From positions 1,388,638 to 1,452,637 of the forward strand of contig CP166130.1 in the NCBI GenBank assembly GCA_041228335.1: a stretch of DNA of 64,000 bases. The letters are read 5' to 3'. The notes under the pieces were generated by a model. The model saw only the letters and a program-made list of their open reading frames with translations. It searched no databases and was not told where the DNA came from. The translations under genes and the position numbers were made by a program. This document shows positions 1 through 8,046 of the stretch, piece after piece (positions within the stretch are counted from its first letter, which is position 1; every line of letters starts with the position of its first letter). The DNA is from Alphaproteobacteria bacterium LSUCC0684. Its GTDB lineage: Bacteria; Pseudomonadota; Alphaproteobacteria; Puniceispirillales; UBA1172.

Positions 1-799
1 CAAGGCTGAGCGATATCAGCTCGCCTTCGGCACCACCGATGATGACTTCGTTATCGCTGATGGCCGGGAAAGATGATCCGGTGACACGTGTATCCCCGCG
101 GCTGCCGATGCGGCTCCACAACTGCTGGCCATCCGCCGCCGATACGGCAATGACCCTGCCGCTGACATCGGTGACAATCACCACATCCAGGGAAATGGTT
201 GGCCCGCCGATGAGAAAGTCGTCAAAATCGGTGGACCAGATCTCCTCCCCCGTGGCGGCGTTCAGGGCATAGAGACGTTCCTTGCCGGCATGCGCAAAAA
301 GAATATCACCTTCAAGCCCAAGACCACCTGAAATACTTGCCTGGGTTTTATCGGTGGACTCATCGATATCCTTGCGCCAGACAGGCTTGCCATCGCTAAC
401 CGACGTTGCCCGAAGATCACCAAGGGGCATGATCGTATAGATATTCCCGCCTCCGGCTACCGGCTGCGCGACTTCGGTTCCCAACTCGGCATTGATCCCG
501 ACATCCAGATGATAGGCAGCACGAAGAGGCAGATCGACGCTGAAATGCCCTCCGGCATGGTTATCGGAAAATCCGGGCGTTTCAAAATGGCTGTTGGCTT
601 GTGGGGCGCCTGTCTGCGCCCCTTCGGCCGCCGCCGATGCATCAGGCTCAAGCAGAAGAGTGCTGTTGGAAGATGTAATCGAAATCCGTTCCCCCGGCAG
701 GATGACTTCTCTCTCCGAACAGGCGGAAAGAGCAAACCCTGCAATGAGCATGAGCACAGATTTCCACAATAGAATGGCGGGAGCGCGCCGCATTTTCAT
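1..799 (-). CDS. bamB: Outer-membrane assembly lipoprotein BamB (3' part missing)
   Basis: BamB is the beta-propeller lipoprotein of the BAM complex, which inserts beta-barrel proteins into the outer membrane; it acts on the periplasmic side. The start ATG at 799 opens a lipoprotein signal: basic residues MKMRRA, a hydrophobic stretch, then a lipobox ending LSAC with the lipidated Cys near residue 26. The frame stays open to the window edge. The far end reads SDNEVIIGGAEGELISL, typical of a PQQ-like propeller blade. About 266 codons are present, so roughly the last third is outside the window. The ATG overlaps the stop of the upstream TPR gene (ATGA), indicating translational coupling. The TPR-bamB order is common in Proteobacteria. 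The family call rests on the lipobox, repeat character and context. Confidence 0.85.
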   Translation of the reverse strand, partial: MKMRRAPAILLWKSVLMLIAGFALSACSEREVILPGERISITSSNSTLLLEPDASAAAEGAQTGAPQANSHFETPGFSDNHAGGHFSVDLPLRAAYHLDVGINAELGTEVAQPVAGGGNIYTIMPLGDLRATSVSDGKPVWRKDIDESTDKTQASISGGLGLEGDILFAHAGKERLYALNAATGEEIWSTDFDDFLIGGPTISLDVVIVTDVSGRVIAVSAADGQQLWSRIGSRGDTRVTGSSFPAISDNEVIIGGAEGELISLSL

Positions 800-1413
800 T
801 CCCCCAGCGCTTGCGCTATAACCTGAAGACGCTGGCTCAGACCCGCGGGCAGACCAGATTCAGCCTGCAACCCGTCGATGCGTTCACGGGCTTGCGCCAT
901 ATCCCCATCAGCAATAGCGAGACCGATCAGCAGTTCGGCGGCCAAAAGGCGCCAGGTCCCGCTTCCCTGAACCATGGGCTCAAGCCTTGCTTTTCTGGTG
1001 GCGCTATCGGTGGACGGAGCGGCGTTCATGACCGAAAGAATCATCGCCGCATCACGGTAGACAAGCGCAAGGGAAGAATCTCTTGCAATTTCAAGATACG
1101 CTTCTTCTGCCGCCGGATCAGCCGTGGCCGCAAGTTTGCCGGCCAGATGAAACCGGGCCAGCATCGGGTAGCCTTCGCCCGCGCCTGCCAGTTTTTCCAA
1201 CTCGGCCATGCCCCCATCGGCAAGGGCTGCGTGAAAACTGTCCGCGGCCTGCTGGCGGGCATTTTCCTGATACCCGACATAGCCCTGACGTCCGGCAACC
1301 AGCACCACCACCGCAACCGCCATGGCAATGACATATTTGCCATACTGTTTCCACAGCGCTCGTCTCCGCTCCTCACGCAGTTCCTGATTAATCTCGTGAA
1401 TGAAGTCGTTCAT
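796..1413 (-). CDS. YfgM-like TPR membrane protein (TPR_21 family)
   Basis: A 205-residue protein with a short cytoplasmic N terminus rich in Glu/Arg (EINQELREERRR), one membrane segment at about residues 27-47 and a periplasmic Ala/Leu-rich helical part that fits tetratricopeptide-like repeats. Known YfgM proteins sit upstream of bamB and associate with the Sec translocon and periplasmic chaperones; the same neighbourhood here supports that role. The start at 1413 is the only ATG placing the charged N terminus before the membrane helix. Its ribosome-binding site is weak (GAGAA). The stop overlaps the bamB start by four bases. Confidence 0.8.
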   Translation of the reverse strand: MNDFIHEINQELREERRRALWKQYGKYVIAMAVAVVVLVAGRQGYVGYQENARQQAADSFHAALADGGMAELEKLAGAGEGYPMLARFHLAGKLAATADPAAEEAYLEIARDSSLALVYRDAAMILSVMNAAPSTDSATRKARLEPMVQGSGTWRLLAAELLIGLAIADGDMAQARERIDGLQAESGLPAGLSQRLQVIAQALGE

Positions 1414-1530
1414 ACTGATTTTCTCTGTTCTTGCATCAGAATTTCATATCGCATCTTGACGTAGATAGACAACGCCATGCAACATACTAAGGAAATGGAT
1501 GAATAACCAGCAGGAATTGTTGCAAATCTT

Positions 1531-1544
1531 ATTATGCGCATAAT
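1531..1544. promoter_or_regulatory. Perfect 14-bp palindrome over a start codon
   Basis: ATTATGCGCATAAT is a perfect inverted repeat that contains the ATG (1534) of the DUF2794 gene. It lies in the short divergent region between the TPR gene and DUF2794. A dimeric regulator could bind it and block initiation, but no matching known operator is recognised. Chance occurrence is possible. Confidence 0.25.
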
Positions 1545-1893
1545 TAACGGCTCAGATATACAAACAAGCACACATTCCAGCTCGACCAAAAGGTCACGTA
1601 TCGGGTATTTTTCGCGCCCGGAACTCACCCGTATCCTTGGGGTTTATGCAATGCGTGTTGCCGCAGGTGAATGGCGGGACTATTCGCTTGATCACCTCGA
1701 AGGGCAGGCGTTTTTTTCAATCTACCGATCCAGTCATGAAATGCCTCTCTACACGATCGAAAAAAGGCGGCTCAAAGGCAAGGATCGTTGGCTCTTCAGC
1801 CTCAGGGACCGGAAAAAAACACTGAAAACCGGTGCACGGCTCCAGGATATACTTGATTACCTGACCGGCCTGCCGAGACTGGTCAACACCTGA
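1534..1893 (+). CDS. DUF2794 family protein
   Basis: A 119-residue soluble protein. Around residues 25-75 it carries the hallmarks of DUF2794: a phenylalanine before a PELTRIL segment, then VAAGEWRDYSLD, then PLYTIEK. The family is largely restricted to Alphaproteobacteria and has no assigned biochemical function. No signal peptide or membrane segment is visible. The ATG at 1534 lacks a well-placed Shine-Dalgarno sequence (AGGA lies 18 bases away), so the exact start is uncertain; the conserved part begins at about residue 25. It is followed 23 bases later by the DUF3126 gene on the same strand, so the two may be co-transcribed. Confidence 0.8.
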   Translation: MRIINGSDIQTSTHSSSTKRSRIGYFSRPELTRILGVYAMRVAAGEWRDYSLDHLEGQAFFSIYRSSHEMPLYTIEKRRLKGKDRWLFSLRDRKKTLKTGARLQDILDYLTGLPRLVNT

Positions 1894-1916
1894 TTACACC
1901 ATGGAAGGACAGTTAC

Positions 1917-2132
1917 ATGAATAGCCAGGAAGCGCTCAAAATCCAGACATTTCTGCGCGGAAAACTCGGGAATACGGGGATTGCCCTGCGCCCCCGCGCC
2001 GATGATGTTTCCGAAGATTCGGCCGAAGTCACCCTTGATGGGGAATTTCTGGGCGTGATCTTCAAGGACCGCGAAGATGGCGAGGTTTGCTATCATCTGC
2101 AATGGACGATCATCGAAGAAGACCTTGAATAG
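1917..2132 (+). CDS. DUF3126 family small protein
   Basis: A 71-residue acidic protein matching the alphaproteobacterial DUF3126 pattern: an N-terminal KIQTFLRGKLGN helix, then AEVTLDGEFLGVIFKD, an EDGE turn and a terminal DLE. The family has no assigned function. The start follows GGAAGGACAGTTAC, a good ribosome-binding site. It is probably co-transcribed with the DUF2794 gene just upstream. Confidence 0.8.
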   Translation: MNSQEALKIQTFLRGKLGNTGIALRPRADDVSEDSAEVTLDGEFLGVIFKDREDGEVCYHLQWTIIEEDLE

Positions 2133-2197
2133 AAAATAAGGGAACAACACGGGCACTATATCTCCCGGACATGTTGCATCACCGTACAGGCTGACCT

Positions 2198-2986
2198 CTA
2201 CTTATAGAAAAATATGTTGCCGCCCAAAAACTCCCCGGTGATTTCCCTCCCCCCCTCATCTTTTGCACGGAAACCGAGCCCGTACATCAGATTGTAGACC
2301 TCCGAGTGATGTTTGGTGACCTCGACCATCAGCGCCGTCACATAAGGCAATATATTAAATGCTCCCTGCAATACGTTGATTTCATGTCCTTCTGTATCGA
2401 TTTTAATAAACTTCGGCGTGATATCATATTGGTTGCAAACTTCATCAACCGTTGAAACAGGCACCGAAATTCTGGTTACCTGACTGTCGGTTTTGTGCTG
2501 GTATTTCCTCAATTCCCTGTGGGAGTTTTCGGTGAAATCCTTGTCGATCGAGTTCATGAAGCCGCCAAACTCTTCCAGGTAGAAATCTGCCTCGCCGACC
2601 TTGTCTGAAAGCGCCACGGGCAGGATTGTTGTTTCGGGCAACACATTTTTTTGCAGTAAATTCCGGCTGACCGGCGATGGCTCTGCCACAAAAACCCTGC
2701 CGGTATCTCCGACCAGTTTCTCAAAGACTTGCGTAACATAGCCTATATGGCCACCAACTTCGAGGACGCAATCACCGGTGTCTATGAACTCTTCAAATCG
2801 ACTGAGCTCGTTTAACTCCCGGGTGTTTCCGTAATACCAGTATCCCTTATGGAGCCAGGTCATCAGCGAAAACCCGCGGCGGGTGACATCATGTCGCCAC
2901 CTGACTTCCACGTTCATCCGGCGAAACAACGGGAAGAGTAAACGGCGCAGGAATTGGCAATCTGCCAGAACTCTTCGCAGGCTCAT
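2198..2986 (-). CDS. FkbM family SAM-dependent methyltransferase
   Basis: A 262-residue protein with a class I methyltransferase core. The SAM-binding loop is VLEVGGHIGYVTQ (near residue 95), followed by acidic-loop FVAEPSP, and the FkbM signature FIKIDTEGHEINVLQGA lies at about residues 196-212. FkbM enzymes O-methylate sugars, polyketides or lipid-linked glycans; the substrate cannot be read from sequence. The first 60 residues are basic and may contact a membrane or acceptor. The start ATG at 2986 is preceded by GGAAGGGG. Its composition is more AT-rich than its neighbours, and it abuts the guaA insertion scar, so it may be part of an older accessory segment. It has no co-directional partner. 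Confidence 0.85.
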   Translation of the reverse strand: MSLRRVLADCQFLRRLLFPLFRRMNVEVRWRHDVTRRGFSLMTWLHKGYWYYGNTRELNELSRFEEFIDTGDCVLEVGGHIGYVTQVFEKLVGDTGRVFVAEPSPVSRNLLQKNVLPETTILPVALSDKVGEADFYLEEFGGFMNSIDKDFTENSHRELRKYQHKTDSQVTRISVPVSTVDEVCNQYDITPKFIKIDTEGHEINVLQGAFNILPYVTALMVEVTKHHSEVYNLMYGLGFRAKDEGGREITGEFLGGNIFFYK

Positions 2987-3096
2987 TTCTGCCCCTTCCT
3001 CGGATTATGCGCCCTGCTATTCTAAGCTCTTGACCCCAGTTTTTCAAAGGCCTTGACCGCTCCTCCAAACCCGAGCATATCCACGCCTCTGAGACG

Positions 3097-3121
3097 CTAC
3101 TCCCACTCAATAGTTCCAATA
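3097..3121 (-). other. Displaced guaA 3'-end remnant (att-like site)
   Basis: Read on the minus strand, 3117-3097 encodes G-T-I-E-W-E-stop, the same last six residues as intact guaA, whose end lies at 3856-3876. The codons differ: GGAACTATTGAGTGGGAGTAG here against GGCACGATCGAGTGGGAATGA in guaA. No other guaA sequence lies upstream of it. A short gene-end duplicated at a distance is what integration into a gene 3' end leaves behind, and guaA is a known target of genomic islands. That this is an attachment remnant is inference. Confidence 0.6.
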
Positions 3122-3154
3122 GCGTAAGTCATTGTTATAAATGTATCTTATTTT

Positions 3155-3176
3155 TTGTTTGTAAGTTGTTTGTAAG
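3155..3176 (+). repeat. Tandem 11-bp repeat TTGTTTGTAAG x2
   Basis: TTGTTTGTAAG occurs twice back to back at 3155-3165 and 3166-3176. The core GTTTGTAA recurs at 3253-3260 and 3748-3755, and inverted or partial TTTGTAA copies occur near 3772-3779 and 3824-3830. Spaced short repeats on both sides of an att-like site resemble arm or excisionase sites of tyrosine-recombinase elements; the role is inferred. Confidence 0.45.
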
Positions 3177-3244
3177 TATTAAGAAATCAATTAAGAAAAA
3201 ATGAACATTGAGATGTTTTGGAATTATCAAATTAGAGTTCAACA

Positions 3245-3261
3245 GTTACAAAGTTTGTAAC
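3245..3261. promoter_or_regulatory. Perfect palindrome GTTACAAAGTTTGTAAC
   Basis: Two 8-bp arms (GTTACAAA and TTTGTAAC) flank one G, giving a perfect dyad just downstream of the SnoaL-like gene. The arm contains the TTTGTAA motif repeated across this insert, so it is probably a paired binding site for the same protein. There is no T-tract on either side that would make it a terminator. Confidence 0.35.
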
Positions 3262-3272
3262 TTGATGAGACA

Positions 3273-3674
3273 TCAAGCGTTCAACTGAGTTTTAATTGAA
3301 TCAACATCCCCTAAAACCCATAGTTCAGTTATCTTTTTGTCCGAAAATTTAAAGAAAGCAGCGCCGTACCACTGTATCATTTTGTTTGTGGGTTCTATGC
3401 CAAAAAAAGTATTTTTGTGAATGCCTTTAAAAATCATTTTGGCAGCAATCTGCTTATCGGAAATTACCATCTCTTCAATAATACATTGATAGTTCGATAA
3501 GGCATTATGTACAGATTCCACATAAGTCCAAAATCCATCAATTCCCTTTTTCGTGTTACCAAGCGAGCCTCTAAACAAAAAGTCTTCCGCGAGAATCTCG
3601 TTTGCTTTCTCTAAATTTTTTTTGTTCCAAACTTCAGAATAGAACACTTCAACTAAAGACTTTTCTATCGACAT
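3273..3674 (-). CDS. SnoaL-like / ester cyclase family protein
   Basis: A 133-residue protein of the NTF2-like fold. Features seen are an N-terminal helix (VEVFYSEVWNKKN), a NEILAEDFLFRG segment, a GIDGFWTYV helix, and a C-terminal sheet with FKGIHKNTFFGI and WYGAAFFKF, which match the SnoaL-like polyketide-cyclase/ester-cyclase group. The substrate is unknown, and such small proteins also act as binding or dehydratase domains. It is AT-rich with A/T-ending codons, unlike nearly every other gene here, and lies within the guaA insert, so it was most likely acquired horizontally. The start ATG at 3674 follows a purine-rich stretch. It has no operon partners. Confidence 0.75.
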   Translation of the reverse strand: MSIEKSLVEVFYSEVWNKKNLEKANEILAEDFLFRGSLGNTKKGIDGFWTYVESVHNALSNYQCIIEEMVISDKQIAAKMIFKGIHKNTFFGIEPTNKMIQWYGAAFFKFSDKKITELWVLGDVDSIKTQLNA

Positions 3675-3721
3675 TATTTTCTCGCCCCAACATTGATAAC
3701 TACTAAGATTTCTATGAATCG

Positions 3722-3735
3722 CAATAGTTCCAATA
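3722..3735 (+). repeat. Second copy of 14-bp direct repeat
   Basis: CAATAGTTCCAATA is identical to 3108-3121, where it forms part of the displaced guaA end. The two copies bracket the SnoaL-like gene at 614-bp spacing and differ on both sides. It probably marks a second attachment core or a tandem-insertion boundary. Confidence 0.5.
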
Positions 3736-3855
3736 CTTTGTATGAAAGTTTGTAAGTCGTCGTTTTTTTACATTACAAAACAATGACTTAAATTTTTAGC
3801 ATTTCTAATTGCCTAACATATTTTGTAATAAAATCAATTACTTAATAGATAAACC

Positions 3856-5406
3856 TCATTCCCACTCGATCGTGCCGGGGGGTTTGGACGTGATATCATA
3901 GACGACGCGGTTGATGCCCCGGACTTCATTGACGATACGGGTTGAAACACGCATCAGGAAGTCATGGGGGAAGGCATAACAGTCCGCGGTCATGCCATCG
4001 GTGGATGTGACCGCGCGAAGCCCGCAGACATGCTCATAGGATCGCGCATCCCCCATGACGCCCACGGTTTTCACCGGCAAGAGCACCGCAAATGCCTGCC
4101 AGATTTCATCGTAAAGACCGGCGTTGCGGATTTCATCAAGATAGATTGCGTCCGCCTGGCGGAGAATATCGCATTTCTCGGCACTCACCTCACCCGGGAT
4201 TCGGATGGCAAGACCTGGCCCCGGAAAGGGATGCCGCCCTACCAGATTTTCCGGCATGCCAAGCTCCCGCCCCAGCGCCCGGACTTCATCCTTGAAAAGT
4301 TCCCTGAGCGGTTCCACGAGTTTGAGCGCCATATCCTCCGGCAACCCGCCGACATTGTGATGGGATTTGATGGTCACGCTCGGCCCGCCCGAAGCCGACA
4401 CGCTTTCGATGACATCCGGATAGAGCGTTCCCTGGGCGAGAAACTCTGCGCCTTCGATGCGTGCAGCTGCCTTGTCAAAGACATCGATAAAGGTCGCGCC
4501 AATGATCTTCCTTTTTTCTTCAGGGTCCATTACCCCCTCAAGACGGCCCAGAAAAAGATCGGCGGCGTTTTCATGGACAAGAGGAATATTGTACTGCCCC
4601 CCGAAAAGCTGCAGCACTTCCTCGGCTTCACCCTTGCGCATCAACCCGTGATCGACAAAGACGCAAGTCAGCCTGTCGCCGATGGCTTCATGGATCAGCA
4701 CCGCTGTCACCGATGAATCAACGCCGCCTGAAAGACCGCAGATCACCCGGCCTTCTTCCCCCACCTGTTCACGAATAGCGGCAATCGCCCGCTGCCGGTA
4801 TGCTGCCATGGACCAGTCGCCCTTGACCCCGCATACACCTTTGGCAAATCGCGAAAGCAGGGCAGAACCATCCGGCGTATGGACAACTTCGGGATGAAAC
4901 TGCACCCCGTAATAGCCGCGCTCTTCATCCGCGATGGCAGCAAAGGGCGCCCCGGATGATGCTGCGACAACAGCAAAGCCTTCGGGCAATTTCACCACCC
5001 GGTCACCGTGGCTCATCCAGACGGGATAGGAACTGCCCTCTTCCCACACCCCGTCAAACAGGCGGCATGAAGAGGTTACGGTCACATCGGCACGGCCAAA
5101 TTCACGGTCCTCGCCCGGCTCAACCCTGCCGCCAAGCTGCTGGCACATTGTCTGCTGGCCATAACAGATGCCAAGAACCGGCACCGCGGAAGAAAAGACG
5201 ATATCAGGTGCCCTGGGGGTATCGGCAAGGGCCACCGAATTCGGCCCGCCTGAAAGAATGATCCCGCGCGGGGCAAGAGCTCCTATCCGGTCAGGGTCCG
5301 CCGTGCAGGGCAGAATTTCGGTATAGACACCATCTTCACGCAGGCGGCGGGCAATCAGCTGAGTGACCTGACTGCCAAAATCAAGGATTAGAATTGTATC
5401 GGTCAT
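3856..5406 (-). CDS. guaA: GMP synthase (glutamine-hydrolysing)
   Basis: Converts XMP to GMP with ATP and glutamine in the cytoplasm, the last step of guanine nucleotide synthesis. The 516-residue protein has an N-terminal class I glutamine amidotransferase domain with nucleophile Cys81 in GICYGQQ and the His171/Glu173 pair in FHPE. An ATP pyrophosphatase domain with P-loop LSGGVDSS (225-232) and the C-terminal dimerisation domain ending GTIEWE follow. Length is normal for the family. Start ATG at 5406 lies 8 bases after the guaB stop, so guaB and guaA form an operon. The gene is intact even though its 3' end borders an insertion scar: the last codons are complete and the stop is TGA. Confidence 0.97.
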   Translation of the reverse strand: MTDTILILDFGSQVTQLIARRLREDGVYTEILPCTADPDRIGALAPRGIILSGGPNSVALADTPRAPDIVFSSAVPVLGICYGQQTMCQQLGGRVEPGEDREFGRADVTVTSSCRLFDGVWEEGSSYPVWMSHGDRVVKLPEGFAVVAASSGAPFAAIADEERGYYGVQFHPEVVHTPDGSALLSRFAKGVCGVKGDWSMAAYRQRAIAAIREQVGEEGRVICGLSGGVDSSVTAVLIHEAIGDRLTCVFVDHGLMRKGEAEEVLQLFGGQYNIPLVHENAADLFLGRLEGVMDPEEKRKIIGATFIDVFDKAAARIEGAEFLAQGTLYPDVIESVSASGGPSVTIKSHHNVGGLPEDMALKLVEPLRELFKDEVRALGRELGMPENLVGRHPFPGPGLAIRIPGEVSAEKCDILRQADAIYLDEIRNAGLYDEIWQAFAVLLPVKTVGVMGDARSYEHVCGLRAVTSTDGMTADCYAFPHDFLMRVSTRIVNEVRGINRVVYDITSKPPGTIEWE

Positions 5407-5414
5407 TTTCTGGC

Positions 5415-6935
<1,521 letters not shown>

Positions 6936-6967
6936 CTAGAGATGCTGAAAAGGCAAAATATTGAGGA

Positions 6968-7708
6968 TTATTCGCGAGGATTGTCATCATCTTGTGGCTT
7001 GCCCCGAAATCCCATGGCCAGCACATAACTTTCCACGGATTCCTGACGACTGGCGGCAGGTTTGACATGCCTGACCGACGCAAAGTCACGTCGCATGAGA
7101 TCAAGGGCGGATTTCTCTGCCCCGCCGCGAAAACATTTCGCAAGGAATATCCCGCCAGGCGCAAGGATACGGCCGGCCATATCGAGCGCAATATCAAGAA
7201 GAGCTGTTGTGCGCAAATGATCGGTGGCGCGATGTCCGGTTGTATCCGCCGCCATGTCCGAAAGCACAACATCCGCTTTGCCTTCCATCACGTCAATCAG
7301 GGCATGCATCATGGCATCGTCATTGATATCACCTTTGAATATAGTGGCGCCGGGAACCGGATCACATTCAAGAAGGTCTATTCCCGCAAGCACGCCATGC
7401 CCCTGGGTCAGGCCGATTTTCTGGCTGGCATATTGCAGCCATCCGCCGGGGGCACAGCCAAGATCTAGCACCTTGTCATGGGGTTTGAGCAGGGAAAATT
7501 TTTCGTCAATCTGCTCAAGTTTCAGGGCAGCCCGAGACCTGAAACCACGCGATTTAGCCTCGGCGACAAAAGGATCATTGAGCTGACGCTGTATCCAGCG
7601 ACGCGAGGATTCCGATCTGCCACGGGATTTTTTCGGTGTTTTGGTGATCCCTGCCGAGCCGCGGTAACTGCGACCGCTGGCCCCTTTTTTCTGATCCCGG
7701 CCGGACAT
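6968..7708 (-). CDS. rlmE: 23S rRNA (uridine-2'-O-)-methyltransferase RlmE
   Basis: RlmE (FtsJ/RrmJ) methylates the ribose of U2552 in the A loop of 23S rRNA, late in 50S assembly. The 246-residue protein shows the SAM loop VLDLGCAPGGW (80-90) and the catalytic K-D-K set as Lys63 (ALKLEQID), Asp151 (VLSDMAAD) and Lys191 (FLAKCFRGG). A Lys/Arg/Ser/Gly-rich extension of about 30 residues precedes the core, as often seen in alphaproteobacterial homologues, and probably helps RNA binding. It starts 2 bases after the hisI stop and lies ahead of guaB, so it belongs to the long minus-strand run. Confidence 0.93.
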   Translation of the reverse strand: MSGRDQKKGASGRSYRGSAGITKTPKKSRGRSESSRRWIQRQLNDPFVAEAKSRGFRSRAALKLEQIDEKFSLLKPHDKVLDLGCAPGGWLQYASQKIGLTQGHGVLAGIDLLECDPVPGATIFKGDINDDAMMHALIDVMEGKADVVLSDMAADTTGHRATDHLRTTALLDIALDMAGRILAPGGIFLAKCFRGGAEKSALDLMRRDFASVRHVKPAASRQESVESYVLAMGFRGKPQDDDNPRE

Positions 7709-7710
7709 GT

Positions 7711-8043
7711 TTATTCCCCGGAAAGAGACCGGAAGAAACAGCTGCGCTCCCCGGTATGACAGGCGGCGCCAACCTGCTCAACCTTCATCAGGATCGTGTC
7801 ACCATCACAATCAAGATGCACATCAACCAGCCGCTGGGTATGCCCGGAGGTCAACCCCTTTTCCCACAACTCCTGCCGTGATCTGGAAAAATAGGTAACC
7901 CGCCGTGTCCGCAGGGTCAGCTCAAGCGATTCCGCACTCATCCAGGCCATCATCAAGACGTCACCCGAGGCGGCGCATTGCGCGATGGCCGGCACCAGCC
8001 CATCGGAGTTGAAACGAACATGTTCAAGCCTGGCAAGTTTCAT
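7711..8043 (-). CDS. hisI: Phosphoribosyl-AMP cyclohydrolase
   Basis: HisI opens the purine ring of phosphoribosyl-AMP, the third step of histidine synthesis. The 110-residue monofunctional form has the Mg/Zn-binding residues Asp78, Cys79, Asp80 and Asp82 in LDCDGD and the zinc cysteines Cys95 and Cys102 in CHTGERSC. The typical VLMMAWM segment is near residue 30. The fused HisE pyrophosphatase domain of enterobacteria is absent. The start ATG lies three bases after the RND pump stop. No other his gene is nearby, so this is a detached member of the pathway inside an efflux/rlmE/guaBA run. Confidence 0.95.
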   Translation of the reverse strand: MKLARLEHVRFNSDGLVPAIAQCAASGDVLMMAWMSAESLELTLRTRRVTYFSRSRQELWEKGLTSGHTQRLVDVHLDCDGDTILMKVEQVGAACHTGERSCFFRSLSGE

Positions 8044-8046
8044 CCC

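Larger units (their letters stand above)
3097..3855. mobile_element. AT-rich remnant of a guaA-integrated element
   Basis: The segment between the displaced guaA end and intact guaA is clearly AT-rich against its surroundings. It holds one AT-rich accessory gene (SnoaL-like), a 14-bp direct repeat (3108-3121 and 3722-3735), and several TTTGTAA motifs. This matches the layout of an element inserted at the guaA 3' end that has lost its integrase and most cargo. No integrase or relaxase is visible, so it cannot now be mobile by itself. Boundaries are inferred from the repeat and the composition change. Confidence 0.5.

Noticed and set aside
2889-3119. A 76-codon minus-strand frame covering the displaced guaA end
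   Set aside because: It lacks a plausible ribosome-binding site or motif and overlaps the fkbM start. Its frame does not match the guaA-end codons, which are read in another frame.
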